From: Xenoacremonium recifei
Taxonomy: Eukaryota; Ascomycota; Sordariomycetes; Hypocreales; Nectriaceae
Assembly (NCBI GenBank): GCA_012184525.1
Contig: WOFQ01000023.1
Coordinates: 310,001 to 374,000 of the forward strand
Direction of reading: 5' to 3'
DNA length: 64,000 bases
Each line of letters begins with the position of its first letter. Position 1 is the first letter of the stretch. The notes below the pieces were generated by a model. It saw only the letters and a program-made list of their open reading frames with translations. It searched no databases and was not told where the DNA came from. Of this stretch, positions 46,712 to 57,369 are shown one piece after another. Made by a program: the position numbers and the translations under genes.

Positions 46712-48426
46712 TCAACGTTTCCATGACTTAGCAAATCGAGCAATTGTCAACACTAAAAGGCCACCAAGAAATCCCGCGAGAGCGGCTTTGAGTTGCACGT
46801 CAGTATCAGTCAAGAAATTATAGCATCGGGTTACATACTCGCTGTGAAAGCCCAGCCAACTCCGGCTGCGTCAATCATCCGCGTTACGCCTCCAACACTT
46901 CCAGCAGCAAATGTATACTGGACAACGTACTTGCCACTGATTACAGCTGTCCTGTGGGCAGGTCTTGCCTCTGCAGCATTGTCAGTATAGAGTCCTCTGA
47001 ATGAAACGAAGAGTCTGTGTTTACCAGCTGAGTACGTGTTTAGCCCACTGAATGAGGCCATCAGTCCTACTCCTTGGAAGAAAGCACTGACAATAGGCAA
47101 TGCCATCCCTCCGATTCGCTTCTCAACACTCCACCCATAGAGCAAAGTTCCGATTGGTAATACTACTAGGATCGCGGGCAAACTGCTGTTCAGCCTGTCT
47201 TCGGGCAGTCGGAGGCCATTTCTCTTCCGCATATACCTCTTAACGGTCTGGTCCGAAAGTTTTCCACCAATGGTGCTCCCGATTAGGAATCCGGCTCCCG
47301 GTGCAAGATAGAACAAACCACTGGAAAGAGGTGAGGTCAGGTTGAATCGGGGGTTGATGACTCGTCGAACGGAGCTGAGCAATCCATATTGATTGAAGCC
47401 CAGTAAACCGCAGGTGATGTTCTACGTTTTGTTCAGCAGTGTTTCGCAACGCAAGTCAACTCCTTACTCACAGCAAGCAAAACCCTTGGATACGCAAACT
47501 GGCGAAACACATTCATGGGGTCAAAAGCACGCATTATGTCCTTCTTTGTTCGAGTCGGAGCTGCGTCGACAGTTTTGGCATTGCCAATCTCCGAGGATGT
47601 AGGTACAAAGAAGAAGGCCAAGACGAGGCCGAAGAAAGACATGCCCGCCTCTACGCCGTATATGACTCTCCAGCTGGTGAAAGTCGCAATGATACTGCCT
47701 ATTAAGGGAGCTGATTTGAATTAGAGAGTTGATCTTGTCGTAAGTTTAGAGGGGTGCCTACCAATGGTATTGGCGCTGACACAACTCCCGAGGAAGAAGC
47801 CAACTGCAGTGCCTCGGACTGTCTAATAATTGGCACAAAGGTTAGGGTCTTGTGCCGCATATACAAACAATACTGTCTTTGCTTACCGGCTCAAAGATAT
47901 CCGCAAGAATCGTTTGTCCGGCCACAAGGAAGAATGGCCCCGTAGTGCCTCCAATGACCCAAAGAGTAGTGAAGCCAGCCATGTTAGGCGCCAGGGCAGC
48001 GCCAATTGAGCAAGAGCACAGGACTATGTTGGCAATGAGATATGCCGTACGTCGACCAACAATGGTGCTTATAGGAAGCCAGATCAAGGCCGACAGAGCC
48101 ATGGCTACGAAGACACCAGCGTTGGCTGTGTTGATAGTTGTTGTTTGAGTGTGAAACTCAGAGGCAATCTCAGGAGTTGCTGTCATGATGGCTGTACTCC
48201 ACATTGTCATTGGCAATGCCATCCAACAGACACAGAAGAGAATTATCCATTTACGCCATGAAGAGATCTCGGCGACATCGTCATCGATTGCTCCAACGGG
48301 AGGGGTTGGCGGACAAGGAACAGGGACAGGAAAAGCTGAGCCGTCTGGCAGAGCTTGCTCTTTGGTCTCATTCATCATCAAGTTGACTGTGCCCACAGGA
48401 ACTGGTTCTATTTGTTGCGTTGCCAT
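46712..48426 (-). CDS. MFS transporter, 12-segment type
   Basis: Six exons, complement(47887-48426, 47762-47822, 47472-47710, 47025-47421, 46839-46970, 46712-46785), give 480 aa. Exon 2 is only 61 nt and the last 74 nt. The soluble N-terminus is Pro-rich, then about 12 membrane segments. The motif A-like loop is ISTIVGRRTAYLIAN; the segment after exon 1 reads TVRGTAVGFFLGSCVSANTIAPLIGSII, split over three exons but continuous after splicing. The final exon codes a last membrane helix and the tail RFAKSWKR. It is divergent from a Zn2Cys6 regulator gene over 627 nt, the standard fungal layout for an exporter and its own regulator. Confidence 0.88.
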
Positions 48427-49053
48427 ACTGAAGCATCTGAGAGGCCCAACGAAGCCTTTTCAATGATTACAGAGTCAAAGACTCACCGGCAACTTCCAGC
48501 GGAAACCGGCCCTTCTCTCCACGCCCTTGAAGGATTTTCTCCATCGTGACCATTTGCCAAATCGCGATAAGTGGGCCGGGAATTACCAGACTGCGAGACC
48601 GGCAATATGATGGAGTTTTGGGGTTAGTCAAAAGAGAGCAGACGAGTTATTACCAGAAATGTCCGGCGAGTTGCCAGTAAATCCCGACGAGAGTGCGCAG
48701 AGCCGAGGTTGTCGAGTCTCCGCTCTCGGGAAGAGGAAACTTACGCCGTCCATGCCTAAAACTGGATGACTAATTTCGGCAACATTTCACTTTTTTGCCG
48801 AGCGTGTGGTCTTCTTCGCCGGGTCCGGAGGCAGGCTTCCAGATCTCTGGGGAAATTTTAGCATCCAGATCGTCGTCGACAGAAAAATTGTATTACTCAC
48901 TGATCATTCTAATTCTCCTTTAAGGAGTTGTGTTCGCCGAATTGTCGGCGACTGAAGGCTTCTCCCGATTGCGCGGACGCTGGAACTGAACCCTCTCTGA
49001 CAACTTTGTCACGGGCCTGTCTCCATCACAATACCCACAGCTCAGTCATCACA
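48427..49053. promoter_or_regulatory. Divergent promoter, MFS transporter / Zn2Cys6 regulator
   Basis: A 627-nt shared spacer, rich in CGG/CCG triplets. It contains CGG-N3-CCG at 48500-48508, close to the MFS start, and the perfect palindrome at 48934-48951, close to the regulator start. Zn2Cys6 proteins usually bind paired CGG triplets as dimers. Confidence 0.6.
48934..48951. promoter_or_regulatory. Perfect inverted repeat with paired CGG triplets
   Basis: TCGCCGA, a 4-nt spacer (ATTG), then TCGGCGA: 7-bp arms without mismatch. Read as triplets it is CCG-N6-CGG. It lies about 100 nt before the regulator ATG at 49054, in the promoter shared with the MFS gene. It is a good candidate operator for the neighbouring Zn2Cys6 protein. 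Confidence 0.5.
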
Positions 49054-51379
49054 ATGTCTCAGCAACTGGGAAGTCCCACCACTTCAACGGGAGATGCCTC
49101 GAACGTAGATGAGAGAGAAAGTCTTCAGTCAGGCCTCACTGCCCAAGGGCTCCCGCGAAGGAGAACAAAGCCCACAGCGTAAGTAGTTTCAACGCTTACC
49201 CCAGATTTTATAATACGCTCTTCGGCAATCTGGAGTGGCTAACCGATGGGTATGTGAACCAGATGCCGTCGGTGCCACACGCGTAAAGTGAAATGCTCAG
49301 GGGGCAACCCCTGTGACAACTGTCGTCAGGCGAGCAAGGGCGCAGAATGCTCTTATCCCCGAAAGAACCGCCTAGTCAAAGTCAGTCAGCAGTAAGTGGT
49401 CATACATGTCACCTGTTCTCTCTCTTTCTCTAACCAGTTAGATATCTTGATGATATAATAGCCGAGAATCAACGACTCCGGGGCAAGGAGAGCGCCACTA
49501 GAGCAGTTCAGAATGAGCCAACAGCCTTGGACCCCGTTGCTGTTGTGTCGAGAGGTCCCAGTGAGGGTGCTTCGGCACCTTCTTTGGAGGCGAGGCCCTG
49601 GTTCTTCGACATGAACATCCCTCACACGCCCATACTAATCGGAGAGGCGTCCGATGTTGCCTTCGCGACACGTTTCCGCCAGGCCATCTCCGACGTGGAG
49701 CACAACCACATCCCCCGAGTCAACTATGCGACGGACGAGCGAATCCTTGCTCTCTCTGACGTTGACTGTCCTTGGCCAAGCTCTTCACGAGCACGTCTCC
49801 TCATCAATGTTGCCTTGAAATATGTCAACCGAAGATATCACATCGTCCGAAGAAGTCATGTCCTCGACGGCTTGGAACAAACACTATTGAATCCAAACAC
49901 GAGCGATTCCTTACTCAAGAGCAAGCTATGGGCCTTGTTTGCCATCGGGGAGATGTACTCGACGCGGACGGCAGTGGATGAAAAGAACTTCCCTGGAATG
50001 GGATACTTCGCCAGGGCCACGAGAATTTTGCGTATCATCAGTGAGCGACCGAGGATTGATACGATTGAGATTCGACTCCTTCTGGTATTTTGCTGTATTC
50101 TTTTGTTCAATCGATCGGCTCTCTAACCCTTCATAGTCATTCTACTCCCTTGCGCTTAACCGTCGACATTCTGCATACACGTTGGCAGGATCTGCGATCC
50201 GATTATCGGTGGTGATGGGTCTTCACCTCAACGTGCCCGAATCCCAGTTGAGCGATGCTGGTGCCAGAGAGCATAGAAATCGTGTTTGGTGGACGGCTTA
50301 CATTTTCGATCGCATGTGGTCTGCAAAATTGGGACATCCCGTCTCAGTCAAGGATGAAGTGATCGAAGTCGATCTTCCATCTAATCCTGTCCTCACGAAT
50401 GGTACTGATGATTTCGGGGACTGTGCCTACTTCATCGCCCAGATCCGACTTGCCCGCATCTCAGGTGGCATCCTTCATTCCATCTTCAGCCGGAAACCAC
50501 AAGAGTTGTCGCTGTCCCAGCGAGTTCAGGCATCTTTGAAAGACTTACGGCAATGGGTCGAGGAGCTGCCACCTCATCTGCACATTGAATCACATGAGGT
50601 TCCCGGACTTAGTCCGAGACCCGTGTCCCTCCATCTCTCGTTCAACCAGGTGAGTAACATGCACGTCTTTGCTTCTGCTTAGTATCAGCCGTGCTAACCA
50701 GCAGCAGTGTGCTATCAGTGCAACACGCCCGATTCTCCTCCATGTCATGCGCACCCATGTTGCATCATGGGCTACGAGATCCAGCCCTGAACCGCAAGTC
50801 CCAGCTTCAGCAATGGCCCTAGCTGAAGCTTGCATCCGGTGCGCTCGACATTCTTGCAGGCTGTTGATTGATTGTTGGATAGACGGATCTTTTGCAACGT
50901 TCGATTACTTCTATACTCAATACCTCTTTTCTGCGGCAACTGTCCTCGCGGTGTCCAGCCTGTTGGACAGCAAGGATAGTCAAAGCGACAGAGAGCAGTT
51001 CGAGTCGGCGGTACAGTTTCTCGTGCAACTGAAAGACAATGGCAATTTCTCGGCCAAGGAGTTCTGCCAGCATATCGAGGCGATGAAAGCCATGATGGCT
51101 TCTGCCCGAGTCCGCAAGGGAGACCTCGTTATCCCCAATACAACAGCAGACTTGATGTCAAGCACAGGTCTCGCTAGCATGGATGTCGGGCCAGTATTAG
51201 GGATGGATGCAACGGCTGGCATGGCATTGTCGGAGCCGTCTTTGCAGGAGCTGCTTGCACAACCGGTCCTGGACCTCCAATTCATCGATGCTTCGATGTA
51301 TCATGATGGTTCGCAGGGTCTATACTGGCCAGATATCACGCCTGATCCTTGGACTCCTGATAGCTGGGTTGCTAGTTAA
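49054..51379 (+). CDS. Zn2Cys6 transcription factor with fungal-specific TF domain
   Basis: Exons 49054-49178, 49263-49391, 49442-50084, 50137-50649 and 50702-51379 give 695 aa. The zinc cluster has cysteines C43, C46, C53, C59, C62 and C71 (CX2CX6CX5CX2CX8C) and is formed only after the first intron is removed. A short linker (YLDDIIAENQRLRG) follows as a likely coiled-coil dimer segment. The middle homology region (IEIRLLLSFYSLALNRRHSAYTLAGSAIRLS, NRVWWTAYIFDRMWS) marks the fungal-specific TF domain. The last intron ends in three AGs in a row (50701, 50704, 50707); the first is used in this model, and the others would drop one or two Gln. It is probably the pathway regulator of the divergent MFS gene. 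Confidence 0.88.
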
Positions 51380-52823
51380 AAAGGTGATGTGTGGTAGATT
51401 GTTGGCGTCGAGATATAAAAGTGGTAACAGTACAGCGGTTCGGCCGGCGTTGCAATTTAATTGAGCATGTGTATCTCATTCGATATTTCGATTCCCTACC
51501 ACGTCAAGTGGGATTCCCAAAACGGGTTTTGCGCTGAAGATAGGGTCGTGAATACCTAAACCCAAGTAAGACGTGAGCGTACTAGTAAACACAAGAGATC
51601 AAAATATTCATCATCTTCCATCATGACGGGTTCTAAATGACCGAAACATCTTTCTGCGATCACACCTTTGGGGGGTGAAGTGTTGGCTCATAAGCTTGTG
51701 GAAACGATGATTTCAACCCCTGGAAACGGAAACGGAGACGGAGGAGACAGTAGATCAAGCGAAGCCGTTCCACCGTTAACCGCTCCTTCATCCCTGTCAA
51801 CACGAGTTTCCGAGCTGAGATCTAGCGAGAAAAGGCCTCGTGCCAAGATCTAGACACGTGGGGGCATCGTCTTCAATGGACTCTGTGGGATTCAGAGGGC
51901 CGTGTACAGCGCTGAGCAAAAGCTCTTCAGCTAGAGAAGCAGACAAGGGGGAGACATCATGAACTTCACAGTTTACGGGATTTTACAGGCTCTCATTCAT
52001 TTATATCCTCTAATTCAGCTTGTAGACAACATGAGGAACTCTGATAATTCCTTTTCGGCTCGGAACCGGCGGATGATCTGGCCCGCCAACAACTGGGGCG
52101 GAACTACATCCGAACGCTCAGGGCCAAGAAAATTTTAAGGATTCATTAAGCTTAGGCAGGCGAGCAAGAAGGTTGGACGGGAGAGGAGCCTTCTCCAGGG
52201 GCTGATCCTGGCCTTGGCTCTCTCGGAACCCGGCCGTGTGGACCAGCCGTGATCAGTTGATCTTATCAGATTATCTGATAAAAAGAGGAGAATCACCAGA
52301 CAGACGCTGTTGTCCACCGGATCCCGAATAGCACAGATTGGCAGCCCGCTGTGGCTGCGGCGCTACGCCTCCGGTGGTGATAGCTTCAGAGCCTAGTCAG
52401 GGCTCAGCGGATCCTAACCAGCATCTGCAACCTCATGCGAACAGGGCCTCGCCTGAGGTTCCTTGTCAGGATCTGTTTGCCAAGTTTTGCGATACCGGCG
52501 GAGCTGAAGATGAGGCCTTTCCCGTCCAACTAAGAGGCAACTGCCAAGAGACTTCGACGCCTTCACCCCATTCCCAGACTCCGATACGATGCATTCAGGA
52601 GGAGCCAGCTCTTATTATGGTCCACCACCGGGGCTGGCGGTTAACCTTGGCTGCATGGATGGCAAGTAGGTATATAAGCTTGATCGACGCTTGATCCGAC
52701 GCCGTCTTGATCTCCTCCTTTGTTACAAGTCAAAGAGCCAGCTAGCTTTCCTCCAGAGCCTTACCTCAGCCTCACTCCCAGTCTCTCGTTTGATCCAAAG
52801 ATTTCGCCATCACAACCATCAAG
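51380..52823. other. Intergenic, CFEM gene promoter region
   Basis: 1.44 kb without a supported gene; frames at 51668-51853 and 52338-52694 show no motif. It contains the paired GATA-type sites at 52263-52281. A pyrimidine-rich leader precedes the CFEM start at 52824. Confidence 0.5.
52263..52281. promoter_or_regulatory. Palindromic pair of iron-GATA-factor sites (ATCWGATAA)
   Basis: The 19-nt sequence TTATCAGATTATCTGATAA holds ATCTGATAA on the plus strand (52273-52281) and again on the minus strand (52263-52271), one base apart. ATCWGATAA is the known consensus of SreA-type iron-responsive GATA repressors of fungi. It lies 542 nt before the ATG of the CFEM gene. Function is inferred from the match and from the iron/haem link of CFEM proteins. 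Confidence 0.6.
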
Positions 52824-53586
52824 ATGAAGACCAACGTTCTCGCTCTCGCTGCCATTGCGGCCCAGCTTGTCGCTGCTCAGGACCGCGCCGACTACTTCCC
52901 CGAGTGCTCCTTGGACTGTCTCGATGAGGGAACCGCCGAGGCTACTAACTGTGCCGCCGATGATGCCTGGTGCTGGTGCATTCAGTCCAACTACGAGGCT
53001 ATCTACAACGCTGCCACCGTCTGTGTCATCAACTCGTGTGGTGCTCTGAGCGCCGTCAGTACGTCTCACACAACTCCTTCCCCTGAGCCTGATGTATACA
53101 ATCACTAACACTCATGTTTCTTCAGATGACGTTCTCCCCGCTGCTGTCCCCTTCTGCTCTGCTGCCACTTCTCTGCATGAGGCATCTACTGCTGCGGCCG
53201 GTCAGCCTTCTACCTCTGTTGCCGCTGCTCCGGCTACCACCACCGCTGCCGACGTGACCTCCGTCGCTGCCCAGCCTACCTCTGTTGCGGCCACCTCTGC
53301 TGCTGCTTCCGCTGAGACCTCTGCTGCCGTCGCTGTCTCTTCTGCTGCTGCTGCTGTCTCATCCGCCTCGGCCTCGGCTGCTGCCTCTTCTGCTGCTGTT
53401 TCCACTCCCGTGTCCTCGGCTGCTGGGGCTGCCACGACTTCTATTGTGGTTGTCCCTACCAAGTCCAGCAACGGCACGGTGCCGTCCTCCACTGGTTCTA
53501 TCGTCGTTGTCCCGACTGGCGGCGCTGTCCAGATCGGCTCCATGGGTGCTGCCGCCATGCTCGCGCTCGGTGCTCTCGCCCTCTAA
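52824..53586 (+). CDS. CFEM-domain GPI-anchored cell-surface protein
   Basis: Exons 52824-53058 and 53126-53586, with a 67-nt intron, give 231 aa. A signal peptide (1 to about 18, ending AAQ) is followed by a CFEM domain with all eight cysteines: C28, C32, C43, C50, C52, C67, C72 and C89; the last comes from exon 2. D46 or D47 before C50 is where CFEM haem-binding proteins keep their axial Asp. Residues about 95-205 are a Ser/Thr/Ala-rich, likely O-glycosylated stalk. The C-terminal hydrophobic tail (MGAAAMLALGALAL) fits a GPI-anchor signal. CFEM proteins serve in haem/iron uptake, wall integrity or, when secreted, as effectors. The long antisense frame here arises from GCC/GCT-rich codons. 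Confidence 0.92.
53220..53455 (+). repeat. Low-complexity Ala/Ser/Thr/Val coding tract
   Basis: Within exon 2 of the CFEM gene the DNA is a run of gct/gcc/tct/gtc codons coding a stalk of Ala, Ser, Val and Thr. It is compositional, without a fixed unit, and prone to length change by slippage. Confidence 0.7.
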
Positions 53587-55163
53587 GTTGTCCAGTCCGA
53601 CAATGGGATCGATGAACCTACTTGTATTATCCGCTATGCTTAATGCATCATTCGGAAAAACTAGGTCAGTGGCATTCACACTTCGGAGGAATACAGTGGC
53701 ATTGTATCAACACACGTTCAATCCCCGCGTAGGAGGGAACACGATGTTATTTAGCGTCTAGTAATAATAATGACCTATTATGTGTTAAAAAAGGATTTCT
53801 TGCCTTATCTCAGCGAGTATTCTCAAACATGAAGGTGATACTAATTTCGATGTGGAAAAATCTTATGTGTAATTGTTGTGCAGTATCCGTTCGTGTCCTC
53901 GCCAGAACTTAAGGATAATAGACAGCTCTAGGGTAAGCTGGCCTAAAAAAGTAAACGGAAGGCAGTTATCTATAACACGCCTATGAAAGTGTCAAAAAAA
54001 AAAAAAAATTGGGCTCGTTGTGACATGGAAATCTAATACGGATATTCAGCTGCATGAGTTAACTAATTGACTAGAACCCGTGTAACTCTACAGACATCTT
54101 GCATTAGGTGAAAGGCCAATCTTTTTTGTCGAATGGCGACGTTGTGCATTTCCCTGGACCAAGAAGTGAAAGTGAATCCTGGAATGTTCCAGTGGCGTGG
54201 GGGCTAGCGATGGGAAACATTTTGGAAGATGGACATTTAGGCCTCCCGAACTTCTGGAATCATCGATTAGTCTGTCTTTTTCGGTTTCGCATCCCGGGGA
54301 AAAGGTTTGTTTGGCCGAGCTGTTCGTCTGAAAGCAAGTTTTGCATGGGTTGTCAGGAGCCCAAGACCTCCGGCTCCTTAGCACGATTCATCGGGAGGTA
54401 CGTGTGAAGTACCAGTATTCAACTGAAGAACATGTCACCGAGGGAACATTGGCCTTCCCCATCTGGTACTGTTAGTTAACGCGTTCGAGGGGGGATGCCT
54501 CACGGGTTTGAATCACTTGACCCTCCTGGCCTTGGAACCGAGAGACACTAAGCGGAATTATGCAAAGTTATGCAACCACGCGCTTGCGAATACTCGCGTG
54601 GCGCACCTCGCTCTCGCTCTGCTTCGTCTGGGGAACAGAGCGTCCAATCATTGCCCTAGCATGGGGGCTCTGGGGAGGCGTCCAGGCCCCCTCCCCATGC
54701 TAACGCCCCATCCTGCTCATCTCTGGCCGAGCCGTATCGAGCCAGAGTCCCGTGGCCAGGTGGGGTTCCAGCCCGGAAGTTGTGCATAATTCCATCCGGA
54801 ATCACGGTGCTCCGGCGAGCCTCGACACAACTCCCGGGGCCGCCTCTGAGAAGCGCAGCCGGTGGCCTCAACGCGCATCTTCGGGCTTCTCGATGGGTCC
54901 GACAATCCGCTGAAAAGCCCTGCTCTGGGAAACGGCGTCTGTAATTTCCAGATCTCTGGCATCTGGTTGGGCGAGATCCAGGGGCCCATGAGCGTTGAGT
55001 CGCTTGGCGGCGCGCGTGCGTCTAACGTGGTGCCACTGGCGATTTAGCCATCTGTGCTCTTTAAATAATTAAATATTCGGTTGCCCCCGTCCCAAAGAAT
55101 GGTTTGTTTCCTCCAGTGAACCTGCAAATCAACACCGATTCCACGGAATCTCCAGCTTCTCTC
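53587..55163. other. Intergenic
   Basis: 1.58 kb. Frames of up to 99 codons on both strands at 54088-54407 and 54508-54989 have no motif. It holds an A-tract near 53995-54008, a 19-nt sequence shared with 59987-60005, and a GC-rich inverted repeat at 54657-54702. Confidence 0.5.
54657..54702. repeat. GC-rich inverted repeat, potential hairpin
   Basis: Arms TAGCATGGGG (54657-54666) and CCCCATGCTA (54693-54702) are exactly complementary, with a 26-nt loop that can pair further (tggggag with ctcccca as an alternative). It lies about 460 nt before the MFS start. The role is unknown: a binding site or a mobile-element remnant are both possible. Confidence 0.45.
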
Positions 55164-57001
55164 ATGACGGAACACCCCAAAAGCATCCCGGCGGAGGACG
55201 CCGCTGGCCAGGAGGAGAGTGACCGAACCCTGACTCCTACCAGTGAGCCAAAGAGGAGACCCTCGACAGCCAGCAGGGCCAGCAGGGCCAGCAGAGCCAG
55301 TAGGCCCAGAGGAGACGAAGAGGCCAATGACGAGAGCCAAAGAAAGGCAGCCGAGTCAACTTCCCCAGAGAACCCCAACGCCATCGGATGGGATGGCCCC
55401 GACGATCCCCAAAACCCGCTGAACTGGCCAGAGAAGCGGAAATGGTCCAATATTGCAGCCCTCTCAGCCATGACTCTTTTGACGTAAGTTGGCACTTGAC
55501 TCCAAGTTCTGCATGCATCAACAAGACGCTAACCTACCATGACTATAGACCACTCGTAAGTATTGCAATATGTTTTATTGTCTTTGACTTAACTAAAGCG
55601 AACACCGCAGGGTTCCTCAATGTTTGCGCCTGGCGTTCCCGATATCATGCGTGAGTTCCACTCGACAAATACCAACATCGCCACTTTTGTCGTGTCGGTA
55701 TATGTCCTCGGGTTCGCTTTTGGACCCCTTGTCGCTGCCCCAATGAGTGAGATCTTTGGACGAGCTGTTGTCTTTAACATTGCCAACGTGCTCTTCATTA
55801 TTTGCACTGTCGCTACGGCACTGAGCAAGAACATGGGCATGTTGGTTGCATTCCGGTTCCTGATGGGCTTTGCTGGTTCTACTCCGGTTACAAACGGAAG
55901 TGGCACCATCTCCGACATGTTTCCTATCGAAGAGCGAGGAAGAGCCATGGCGGTTTGGGCGATGGGCCCTTTGCTTGGGCCGTGTATTGGTCCAGTAGCA
56001 GGAGGTTACCTGATCGAAGCCATTGGATGGCGATGGGTCTTTTGGCTTATTGCTATTATCGTGAGTAACACCCTAAGAGCCCGAGAGTATCTGGGATCAA
56101 GTCTGATCAATTGTGATAGGCCGGCGTGATAGCCACCTTGTGCTTCTTCTTGGTTACCGAAACCTTTCATCCAGTCTTGATCCAACGCAAAGTCGAACGC
56201 CTTAAGAAGGAGACTAACAACCCGGAACTGTATTCGATCCTTGATAACCCCGACCTGACCCACCGCCAACGATTCGAGCATGCTATCGTCCGGCCGATGA
56301 AGATGTTGTGCACCCACATCCCTGTCTTTCTGCTGTCTCTCTACGTGGCAGTAGTCTACGGTATTCTCTACCTCATGTTCAGTACCTTCACATTTGTTTT
56401 CGAAGAGCAGTACGGCTTCGGTGCAGGGACTATTGGTCTCTCCTATATCCCCACAGGAGTCGGCATGCTTTTTGGTGCGCTTACTTTTGGTGCTCTCGCC
56501 GATGTCATCATCAAGAGGAGGATAGCGGAAACTGGGACGACCGTCCCTGAAGATCGGGTTCCTAATTACCTGACTCTACCTATCGGAGTTGTCATTGTTG
56601 GGTCTCTCTTCTGGTACGGCTGGGCCTGTGAAGCCCATACGCATTGGATTGTGCCTATGATTGGAGTGGCATTCTTCTGCTTTTCCCTCATGGGGATCAT
56701 GGTAGGTTTTCAACTGTGAACTGGGTAATGTGTCAATGCTAAATCAACTTAGATGTGTGTTCAAATCTACCTCATCGACGCCTACATACAGTACGCAGCC
56801 TCTGTGATTGCTGCCCTCACCGTCCTTCGATCAATCGCAGGCGCTATGCTTCCATTAGCAGGCCTGTCAATGTATGACTCCCTTGGTCTTGGCTGGGGAA
56901 ACAGTATCCTGGCCTTTCTCTCCCTTGTTCTTGTCCCCGTGCCAGTCATTTTTCGGTATTGGGGCGCAAAGATCCGGTCAACGGTGCCGGACAATCTATA
57001 G
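55164..57001 (+). CDS. MFS transporter with a 7-nt micro-exon
   Basis: Five exons: 55164-55483, 55549-55555, 55611-56060, 56120-56701, 56753-57001; 535 aa. Exon 2 is just seven bases (ACCACTC), flanked by gt/ag introns of 65 and 55 nt; it yields LLTPLGSSMFAPGVPDIM, the expected start of the first membrane helix region. The cytosolic N-terminus is about 100 residues, charged, with a short RAS repeat. There are about 12 membrane segments; the motif A-like loop is MSEIFGRAVVF, motif C-like PLLGPCIGPVAGGYL, and a large central loop contains LYSILDNPDLTHRQRFEHAIVRP, typical of DHA1 drug/polyamine exporters. It converges on the UPC2-like regulator gene, 368 nt apart. Confidence 0.9.
55269..55303 (+). 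repeat. 9-bp tandem repeat coding Arg-Ala-Ser
   Basis: About four copies of a unit like agcagggcc, the last ones imperfect, in the N-terminal tail of the MFS protein. A small coding microsatellite that may vary between strains. Confidence 0.65.
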
Positions 57002-57369
57002 ACACCAGGTTTCGTTTTCTTCACCGATTTACTAAAACTACCACATCTCCAATGATTATCATGCGAGAATCCTTCGTTCATTAGATAGCATACAGGGCGT
57101 TTGGTTGAAAACATAGTTCAGCAATGCTACTAATAAAACACATTTAGACTAAGCACTTCAGCCTCCATACTCCTAGAATATAGAGTGCATTGAGATAGAA
57201 CCTGCATAGAACGATTTAATTTAATAGTCTCTTTTGTCAGCTATTACGCCAACGTGTACAACAGCCGTGATGCACCACCCGAAAACTCACTTCAACATCG
57301 ATCTACGGGGTTTCTTTTTCCGTGTATGATCAATGAATAATAATTATCATTGCCTATTGGGTATCATTC
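57002..57369. other. Intergenic between convergent genes
   Basis: 368 nt, AT-rich, between the stop codons of the MFS gene and the UPC2-like regulator gene. Only 3' flanking sequence was recognised. Confidence 0.4.

Noticed and set aside
53202..53558. 118-codon Ala/Glu-rich minus-strand frame
   Set aside because: The complement of the Ala/Ser codon tract of the CFEM stalk gives a stop-free strand by composition alone.
54478..54530. tRNA-like T-loop sequence (gggtttgaatcac)
   Set aside because: B-box match is imperfect and no A-box or acceptor stem can be paired around it.
54508..54789. 93-codon plus-strand frame in a GC-rich intergenic stretch
   Set aside because: Overlaps several frames of like size on the other strand; no motif, signal or splice context.
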